Below are positions 58,201 through 64,000 of a stretch of 64,000 bases of DNA, in pieces; the stretch's first letter is position 1; each line of letters starts with the position of its first letter. The notes beneath the pieces were generated by a model. That model ran no database searches and was not told the DNA's origin. It was given only the letters and a program-made list of their open reading frames with translations. A program made the position numbers and the translations under genes. The DNA lies in assembly GCA_947044405.1 (NCBI GenBank), contig CAMRHE010000168.1, positions 3,846,001-3,910,000 of the forward strand. The letters run 5' to 3'. This DNA is from Leptodactylus fallax (taxonomy: Eukaryota; Chordata; Amphibia; Anura; Leptodactylidae).

Positions 58201-60479
58201 GCCATTGGGACTTGATAGTATCCCGATCTTAGGTCCAGCACTGTGAACCAACAGTTTCCATTCAGAGCTTCCAGAGCTTCTTCAATTCTCGGCAGTGTAT
58301 ACTGATCAGGTAAGGTTCTCCGGTTCAGAGTTCTGTAATCCACACATAGGCGAATTGCTCCAGATTTTTTTCTTACCACCACAATAGGTGAGGCATAGGG
58401 GCTCTTACTGTCCACAATGATCCCCTGACCTTTCATTTGCTGTAGAGTCTGTCTTAACTCATCAACATCCTTTGGAGCAACTCTCCGTGGTCGCTCCCGG
58501 AAGGGAGTAGAATCGGTCAATCGGAAAGTGTGTTGAGCACTTTTAGCACAACCTACATCCATATCATCCATGGAGAACACTTCCGATAATTCAGACAACT
58601 TCTGTGTCAGTCGCTGATTCCAGGCCTCTGGTAAATGTGGATCACTCAAGTCAAGATTGAGATTAGGGATTGCATCTCGGATTTGAATCCTGCACACTTC
58701 AGCGTATGGATTTACTCCAAGCACAGGGTAGCAGTGGGCCACATTCTGGTATGGTCCAATTACAATCGGATGCGGTGAACAGTTCCTCACTGTCACACAG
58801 GTAGATAACTCCACTTTATTTCTCCAGTCCTTTCTCTCTGGGATCACCATCCAGCCATTCTGGTTAATCATTTCTTCAGGGGTTTCCATAAGGACATAAC
58901 TCCCCCCTTCAAGCAAATCGGGAGCAATGCTGGAGGCTACTCTCAGAATTCTCTCCCCGCCGGCAGGAACTTCCACGGTTCTCTCACCGATATGATATAC
59001 CATTCCATGTCGATAGCCAGTAGACAGGGCATCACAGAGTTCTCTAAGATCAGAAGATATATTCACCGGCTGAGCTGCAGGGTTCCAATCTCTTCCAAGA
59101 AACTTCTGAAAAGCATAATGCACTGCGGGACAATTAGTGCCAAGTATCACAGGAGCTGCACAAGAATCCCCTGTATCAGGACAGACAAGAGCCGTAATCT
59201 TCATGGGAGCGACACTCTGATCTTCTAATTCAGGGACAGCTATAACTACTTGTAGGCTGCCATCTACAGGATATGATCCTGAATTAAGCCCCCACAATTT
59301 CATTTGTCCTGTAGACTGAAGAGGTATATCCCTCAGATACTTTTGGTAGAACGAGCGATAAATCAGGGTCACTTGAGATCCTGTATCAAACAGGGCAGGA
59401 GCGGCATGACCATTGACAGTGACTTTGACAACGGACCTGGAGCCCGCGATAGCGCCTCTGGTATTTACTCGGCCCGCCTTCCTTCGGTGTCTTTGATTCT
59501 GAATAGAGAAGACAGCACTGTGTCTCAATCCCTCACTGTCCTCCGTACACTGTCTGGCACTATGGCCCGTCTGACCACATTTATAACAGGTTCTAGCATC
59601 CTTCCTCCATTGAGTGGCAGTGGGTGGAGTGGCGGACTGTCTAAGTTCTGACCGCTCCGCTGGTTTGTCCTTGTTTGAATTAGGAACAACATCTTCTTTA
59701 GAGATGCTTTTCGCTTTCTTAGGGGTACTAAAACTAATGTCAGCTTCTTGTTTCTTCACTAACTTCATTAAGTCAGGAAATGGAAGGACTCTATCAGATA
59801 GTAAGACCTTGAGTACTTGAGCAAGAGGATGATGAGGTTGTAACCCTCTCACCAACTGACTGGTTCTCATAGCGTCTACCTCTGAAGTAGATATAGCTGC
59901 GTGGTACACCAGACGTGAAAGAAGTAGCTGTAAACGGTTAATAAAAGTAGAGACATTTTCCCCTTCTTTTTGACGAACCATTCGGTAATCAGCAACCATC
60001 TGGGCAAGGTCATAGTATGGCTCAAAGTGATCAGACAGTACTTGTATATAGTCCAATGCACTCACTCCTTCATGAGAGTCTCTGTACAAGCGGATCAATT
60101 CTGCAGCAGCAGACCGCAAACTTTCACTGATACGCTGCCGCTTGCCTTCTTCAGAGCAAGACCATTCCTTCAGGCATTGGAGAGTATGTTCTTTCCATAT
60201 CTCAAAGTTTTCCTCCCCTTGTGGTACTGGGACATTACCAGAGAATACTTTTAGTTTCTTGTAGTGAGTGGCCTGCAGGCCCTGAGCTAACATTTCAGTC
60301 AGCCTGGCTAAAGTGCTAATAGCACTGTCACTAGAGGAACTGCTAGCGACGGCCATACTGGGGGGGTAACTGGCTGAGCGGGGTTCTTCCTTTACCTGAA
60401 CCAGGGGAGGAACAGGAGGTCGGTAATCCCATGTAGTAGCTAGTGGGAGGTTCCCCTCTGAGCTATATCGCTTCTCCAT
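55260..60479 (-). CDS. gag-pol: Ty3/gypsy Gag-Pol polyprotein, copy 2, intact
   Basis: Starts at ATG 60479. The translation is identical along its whole length to copy 1 (same capsid-like Gag, CCHC knuckle, protease, RT, RNase H, integrase and Pro/Ser tail), and the spacing to both neighbouring LTRs is the same to the base. Such identity implies the duplication is very recent, or that the assembly repeated one unit. Either copy could in principle supply Gag-Pol; the upstream promoter for this copy is LTR C. Confidence 0.93.
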   Translation of the reverse strand: MEKRYSSEGNLPLATTWDYRPPVPPLVQVKEEPRSASYPPSMAVASSSSSDSAISTLARLTEMLAQGLQATHYKKLKVFSGNVPVPQGEENFEIWKEHTLQCLKEWSCSEEGKRQRISESLRSAAAELIRLYRDSHEGVSALDYIQVLSDHFEPYYDLAQMVADYRMVRQKEGENVSTFINRLQLLLSRLVYHAAISTSEVDAMRTSQLVRGLQPHHPLAQVLKVLLSDRVLPFPDLMKLVKKQEADISFSTPKKAKSISKEDVVPNSNKDKPAERSELRQSATPPTATQWRKDARTCYKCGQTGHSARQCTEDSEGLRHSAVFSIQNQRHRRKAGRVNTRGAIAGSRSVVKVTVNGHAAPALFDTGSQVTLIYRSFYQKYLRDIPLQSTGQMKLWGLNSGSYPVDGSLQVVIAVPELEDQSVAPMKITALVCPDTGDSCAAPVILGTNCPAVHYAFQKFLGRDWNPAAQPVNISSDLRELCDALSTGYRHGMVYHIGERTVEVPAGGERILRVASSIAPDLLEGGSYVLMETPEEMINQNGWMVIPERKDWRNKVELSTCVTVRNCSPHPIVIGPYQNVAHCYPVLGVNPYAEVCRIQIRDAIPNLNLDLSDPHLPEAWNQRLTQKLSELSEVFSMDDMDVGCAKSAQHTFRLTDSTPFRERPRRVAPKDVDELRQTLQQMKGQGIIVDSKSPYASPIVVVRKKSGAIRLCVDYRTLNRRTLPDQYTLPRIEEALEALNGNCWFTVLDLRSGYYQVPMAPEDQEKTAFICPLGFFQFTRMPQGTKGAPATFQRLMERVLGDLVPRECLVYLDDIIVFGKTLEEHEERLMRVLHRLKEEGLKLSADKCKFCRSSVTYVGHIVSAEGVATDPGKIEAVVNWPRPQNITELQSFLGFCGFYRRFVEGYSKIARALLDLLKSDAGDPGKKKGSSKSLFGDRWTADCEEAFKLLKKKLTEAPVLAYADAHKPYVLHVDASFEGLGGVLHQEYPAGLRPIAFISRSLSPSEKNYPVHKLEFLALKWAIVDKLHDYLYGATFEVRTDNNPLTYVLSTAKLDATGHRWLAALSNYQFTLKYKSGPKNIGADALSRRPGLPSPEVVDEWEEVPSPGVGALCAMAAVVEDRVAFSETRLIDSIGGGPEAVPDMFAYPAALGSFESCSISSKRMIWSQKTDPLIGPLYQAVSSQDREMLKTSLPSECSQLLRDWEKFEIDNGLLYRVVLYHDHPGRRQLVIPSCFQKMIFRSLHDYHGHLGPEKTYGLIQDRFYWPKMRDTVTRLCRCCRRCLQRKTVPVRAAFMGHLKSSGPMDLVCIDFLCIDNDSRGFGNVLVVTDHFTRYAQAFPTKDQKAVTVARVLWEKYFIHYGLPHRLHSDQGRDFESNLIKELLQLLNIRKSRTTPYHPEGDALPERFNRTLLDMLGTLRIEDKRSWSRKVEAMVHAYNSTRHESTGYSPYFLMFGREPRLPIDILLGVSTDGISHRDHYRYVARLKETLKSAYQLAEENAAKVNEGNKRRFDLRVRYRELNPGDHVLLRNLGASAKHKLADRWRSELFTVVDRLPGIPVYKIKGRDGRIRTWHRNHLLPVPQIDGMDISNDGSACDSPQSLADIPPDLPETPESDWTVAPEVPRSPVSSPSGRPMNPQTPEFVPRSVSTDEQGSSSPTPPAPSPPMADNPSLGPGHASLPQREVRRGERIRHPPPMLTYDSLGDPRFTTQPHLYHAWVGAVSTLVNMLPIFAPAGMYTY

Positions 60480-60505
60480 ATCAATGACTATTCCCACTTC
60501 TAAAT

Positions 60506-60523
60506 CTCAGCAGTGCCTCCAAA
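60506..60523 (-). promoter_or_regulatory. Primer binding site of gypsy body 2, tRNA-Thr-like
   Basis: Same 18-mer as body 1, directly inside LTR C. Confidence 0.55.
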
Positions 60524-61533
60524 TGTAGCCCTATTTGGGGGGGGGGGGTATGAGTATTATCCCTCCCGCAACAGACTCTGGCGCTGACCTGTGTGTATAA
60601 TGGGACCTGAAGCCTTCGCTGAAGGGAAGAGTGGGAACATATATGAAATATATCAGTGCCTCCACCCAGGATAGAGCCTCTGTATTACAGGGAGGATCTC
60701 TTCCTGGGACTTACCCATGAAGTACAGTTAGTAGCCTTAACAAGGATCACTGTACTAATCTCACAGTCTGAAGAATACATACAGATACCACATAAGGTTA
60801 TAACAGTAGCTTTATAAGAATCAACAGGGTAATAATACATACATAAAATATACTCAGAACACAGCAATACTACAACAACCAGCAAGTCCTCAACCGTCTT
60901 AGGTTATATACCCGGGTATATATATAAATATATAGCAAGAGTCCAGTGCACAATACCTCCAGGCAACAGAAGAGATGCAGGGGCCCCTGTGGATGACTGT
61001 GGATCCTCGGATTCTTCCAGGAGATGACAGACAGCCGATCAGGAGATGATGATGATGGTGAGATTCTTCACAGGCAGCAAACAGGGCGACGGTGACGGCA
61101 GTAGATGCAGGCCTGACTACCCTAACACTGAGTCCTTAACCTGCCAGCTAAACTACTAGTGCCACCGGGCCTCTAACTAGCTAGTTGGCCTTCGGAAGCC
61201 TAACCTATCACTGCCCTGAACTATATATATATATATGGATCCCTAACTACGGTTACTAGCTAGGTCCTGTGAGTATATAGGGGGTAACACATACCTAACT
61301 ATATACTGTGAAGTAAAGAGGAACAAGTGGCTCTTAGACTCCCCCAGACACAACATGTCTGTCTCAGCAGCTCTGCTCACATCTCTCCCCCCAGCAGCTC
61401 TGCCTCACATGTGTCTGACTCACTGTATTTACAAAACAAAACTTGCACTAAATGCCTGGGGTCTCTGAAGCCAAACTGCAGGGGCAAAGAAGCCAGATAC
61501 ATTATATACTAGTAGAAATGGCAGTTCCCTACA
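60524..61533 (-). repeat. Gypsy LTR C (5' LTR of body 2)
   Basis: 1,010 bp, TGTAG...CTACA, 12-nt G run. Apart from one substitution it looks the same as LTR A. A plus-strand ORF (61452) runs out of this LTR into the env remainder, so its first 28 codons are LTR, not env. Confidence 0.9.
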
Positions 61534-61537
61534 CTTG

Positions 61538-62516
61538 TATGAACTGCACTGCCTACGCAGATTTACAGGAGAATATGATAAGGATATCGACTGGGGCAGT
61601 AGCAAGAGCAGAATTGTGTTTCAAATTTTCATGTAATAAAACAACAATACCTAATTGCAATCCTATAATGAATAAAGGGCAGTTTCCACAAATCTGCAAT
61701 AGAACTGACAACGATTGTCAAACCCTGAGGGAAGGGAAAAGGATACAATGTAACAGGACCCTTATTGTCCCGTCACTAGATTTACATGTACCCTTGCCAC
61801 CTGGGTGGGTTCTAGCGTGTGGTAATAGCAGCTACACCTATATACCTGCCAATATAACTGGAGGCATATGTGCCTTGTCTAGATTAGCATTGACTATGAT
61901 ACCCACACCATATGAACAGAGTTCACAGAAATCGCATGTACATATATTACACAAAAGAAGTACTATCCCACTGCCTGAGGATTGTAATTATGATGTGAAA
62001 CTCTTATCAAAAGCAGAATACATAAGCCTAGCTGTGTCACTGGTAGGAGTACCAGGTTTGTCTGTATATAATGCTAAGACAATATCACGTATTGCTTGCT
62101 TTATGGTAAAGAACATAAACACTACTAGCGCTATCATTAAAGATGTTGTATTAGATTTGCAATCACATAAAAAAGCAATATTGCAGAATAGAGCGGCTAT
62201 AGATTATTTACTGCTTAAACATGGTTATGGGTGCAACACTTTTGCGGGAATGTGCTGTTTTAATTTGTCTGACCATTCAGAAGATGTGCATGATAAGTTG
62301 AAACAGTTGCAGGAAATGGTAACACATATTAAACAAGATGTCAACAAAGGATGGTGGGACTGGCTGTTAGCTTTCCTACCTGACTTGGGATACCTTCGAC
62401 AAATCGTAGGTATAATCCTTTGTGTAATCATTTTTATGATATTAGGATGTTGTTGTATCCAATGTATTCCTTCGCTATGCAATCTCATGAGGAACAATAC
62501 TCAGTATGTAAGGTAG
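61538..62516 (+). pseudogene. env: Retroviral env, 3' part (end of surface subunit and transmembrane subunit)
   Basis: The open frame continues from the LTR junction to a stop at 62514. Seen in order: a cysteine-rich SU end with several N-X-S/T sites; a basic cleavage-like site LHKRS near 61955 (weaker than canonical RxKR); a hydrophobic fusion-peptide-like stretch (ISLAVSLVGVPGLSV); a heptad region ending in LQNRAAIDYLLL, the position of the immunosuppressive-domain-like segment; the CX6CC motif CNTFAGMCC (about 62232-62258); a second heptad region; a Trp-rich stretch (GWWDWLLAF); and a membrane anchor (IVGIILCVIIFMILG) with a short cysteine-rich tail. This is a gamma-type Env. The part itself has no stop, but it is cut off from its start by the gypsy array. 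Confidence 0.85.
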
Positions 62517-62613
62517 GATCATTATTTTTAACATTTTCAATGGAGAATCCATCACAGATGGCACACAGATAGTGTGAATGTATTCAGTGAATACTGATTA
62601 AAAATAAAGTCCT

Positions 62614-62626
62614 AAAATGGGGGAAT
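62614..62626 (+). promoter_or_regulatory. Retroviral polypurine tract
   Basis: aaaatgggggaat directly precedes the 3' LTR start TGTAAGGG, as expected for the plus-strand primer. Confidence 0.8.
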
Positions 62627-63068
62627 TGTAAGGGTTAAAACATAACTTGCACTATATTCATATCACAGTATACAGAAAGCACAAGAGGGTGGAATGTTCT
62701 GTAAACAAGACTGCATAGTTGATAAGGACAGACTGGGAGTCTGGGGGAGATATCAACAGTTCTGCCGATTTCAGCAGAACTGGTATTCTTGGGAGGACAT
62801 TTAGATAAGGTGAAAAGGAAAACATCTGGGGTGATGGGTAAATGAACAAATTTGTGTGATAACGGAACTGGAAAGACCATATATGTATATTGATCACATG
62901 ACTGTTATGTAATTGAGCTTGCTTTTAAAACTGTATTGAACTACGTAATAAAGTAGAAACGGTTCATACACGATAACTGTGTACGTCTTGTTTCCCGAGC
63001 GCTCGAAACTGGTTATTTATTTAATTAGGATTACGATGACATCCATCCCAGGGGGGCTTGCCCCCGCA
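62627..63068 (+). repeat. 3' LTR of the endogenous retrovirus
   Basis: Begins TGTAAGGGTTAAAACATAAC and follows the 5' LTR closely through the AATAAA (about 62948) to ...atgacatccatccca. The final ~20 bases are G/C-run noise, so the exact end and any target duplication are uncertain. Confidence 0.88.
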
Positions 63069-63143
63069 CCGGGGAACCCCCCCCCCGCGCGGAAAAAAAA
63101 AAAAAACAAAAACCCCCCCCCCCGGCGGGGGGGGGCCCCCCCC

Positions 63144-63179
<36 letters not shown>

Positions 63180-63262
63180 GGCCACCGCCGGGGGGCCCCC
63201 GGCCCCCACCCCCCCCCGGGGGGGGGGGGGGGGGGGGGGGGCGGCTCCCCCTGACTGACTTT
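63069..63262. other. G/C homopolymer stretch, probable consensus error
   Basis: Long runs of G and C with an A run (63093-63106), nearly devoid of normal sequence, directly after the retroviral 3' LTR. The proline/glycine ORFs here are not genes. Confidence 0.65.
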
Positions 63263-63894
63263 TGGGGCCCACCCTGGGGCCGCCATTAATACAGCCTTTA
63301 TTTCTAACTAGATCGATGTTTGCAGACTCCGATCTAGTTAAAACACTCCCCCTGCAACTTAACAGTATTGTAAACCACAAGCCAATGCAGGCCTGCGGTT
63401 TACAAGACGCTGAGATCACAGACCGATGTCTGCTCCTCAGCACAGGCGGCGCAATGACGTCACAACATCGTGCCGTCTGCGCTCAGACACAGACGTCCTG
63501 TGCGTGGACAGGGAGGAAGCGGCGGTTCCATTCATCAAGATCAAAGGTAGGTGAGTATGACTTTTTTGTGGGCATATTAATAGCATAGCTCCCAGTGGGG
63601 GAGTCCTGATTTTACACAGCGGTCCCGCATAGCTTACAGTTTGTCCCGCTATGCTCCTGAAGTCTTTTGCTATTAACAATCTTTATTAGGGTAGTGTAAA
63701 GGGTAGATGCTAAATCCTAGTGGGTAAAGGACTTTCGATGACGTCATGACCATGTGATCAGACTCTTGTGTGGGTGGAGCTATTCTGGATACCGCGGGAC
63801 AGACTGTGATGTTACACAGAAAGCTGGGAACGAGAGCGAAGAGACAGAGACACAGCATGTGTGAGCAAGAGGGGGGAACTGGGAGCAGATGTAG
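63263..63894. other. Unclassified non-coding flank
   Basis: Normal-looking sequence resumes. It has a short inverted element around aactagatcgatg...cgatctagtt (63307-63341). No gene recognised. Confidence 0.35.
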
Positions 63895-64000
63895 GGGCCA
63901 GTTAAACTGAAGGCAGATGAAGGGGGAAATTAAACTACTGGCAGATAAAGGGGGAAATTAAATTGGTGGCAGATAAAGGGGGACATTAAACTGGGGGCTG
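63895..64000. repeat. ~31-bp minisatellite running off the window edge
   Basis: Units like ggcagataaagggggaaatta, aact-n(6) repeat three to four times, with small changes, up to the last base; the array continues beyond the window. Confidence 0.85.

Larger units (their letters stand above)
47739..61533 (-). mobile_element. Tandem Ty3/gypsy retrotransposon array (LTR-body-LTR-body-LTR)
   Basis: Three LTRs (47739-48748, 54132-55140, 60524-61533) alternate with two 5,383-bp bodies (48749-54131, 55141-60523). The outer ends are TGTAG...CTACA, with one 4-bp target duplication CTTG (47735-47738 and 61534-61537). No duplication lies at the inner LTR, so this was one insertion that later became tandem, the usual outcome of unequal crossing-over between LTRs. 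Both bodies keep the same full-length reading frame with identical translations. The outer LTRs differ by one visible substitution (A at about 48330, G in the other two). Confidence 0.93.
41432..63068 (+). mobile_element. Endogenous retrovirus, class I-type, split by a gypsy array
   Basis: A provirus on the plus strand with 5' LTR (41432-41866), lysine primer site, leader, gag remnant, pol, env and 3' LTR (62627-63068). Without the 13.8-kb gypsy array it would be about 7.8 kb. The RT (LQYVDDLLL), integrase and a CX6CC-type transmembrane Env place it near gamma/epsilon-type retroviruses. gag is mostly missing or decayed, pol has at least three frame breaks, and env is interrupted, so it is defective. 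The LTRs differ by only a few substitutions and one 10-bp indel. Confidence 0.92.

Noticed and set aside
61452..61537. Env frame apparently starting at ATG 61452
   Set aside because: The first 28 codons lie inside gypsy LTR C. Env sequence begins only after the CTTG duplication at 61534-61537.
62979..63443. Pro/Gly-rich ORFs on both strands
   Set aside because: Translations of G/C homopolymer runs next to the retroviral 3' LTR.

Overview
The window looks like nuclear DNA of an anuran amphibian (frog or toad). The reasons are the repeat families: T2/Kolobok-type MITEs with TTAA targets and TTAAAGG ends, Tx1-clade L1 elements, L2/CR1-like LINEs with a GCGCTATATAAATAAA-(TTA)n tail, several Tc1/mariner families known from frogs and fishes, and many inverted-repeat MITEs. 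Nothing bacterial is present. No species can be named from the sequence alone.

The only host gene piece I can support is on the minus strand at 4198-4343: the first coding exon (signal peptide plus the start of the von Willebrand A domain, then a GTGAGTAT splice donor) of an anthrax-toxin-receptor-family gene (ANTXR1/ANTXR2-like). The rest of that gene would lie to the left, beyond position 1. Everything to the right of 5260 is mobile DNA in layers.

Layout: 1-5260 is low-repeat sequence (a ~31-bp minisatellite at 885-1345, a Kolobok MITE at 2152-2462, the ANTXR exon). 5260-12100 holds three nearly complete Tc1 transposons side by side, one split by a nested long-TIR element. 12156-16161 is an L2-like LINE with a 2A-like motif. 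16240-20630 holds MITEs, a solo LTR with a 5-bp target duplication, and a decayed Tc1. 20975-24750 is a broken Tx1/L1 LINE with a duplicated RT segment. 24870-26875 is a MITE split by a Tc1-like element that itself carries another Tc1. 27174-27760 is a hAT element that has grown a minisatellite. 27936-32650 is a Tx1/L1 LINE with a perfect 15-bp target duplication and no usable ORF1. 33600-41130 is MITEs and LINE relics, including a hAT inside a hairpin-like Kolobok MITE.

41432-63068 is an endogenous retrovirus (class I-type pol, lysine-tRNA primer site, gamma-type env) with damaged gag and pol. Its env is split by a very young Ty3/gypsy retrotransposon lying in the opposite direction. The gypsy is a tandem array, LTR-body-LTR-body-LTR (47739-61533): two 5,383-bp bodies, each with one unbroken 1,739-codon Gag-Pol frame whose translations are identical, bounded by a single 4-bp target duplication. 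Its Gag resembles the PNMA family. The stretches next to both retroviral LTR ends, and one patch of the middle gypsy LTR, are homopolymer-rich and look like consensus errors.
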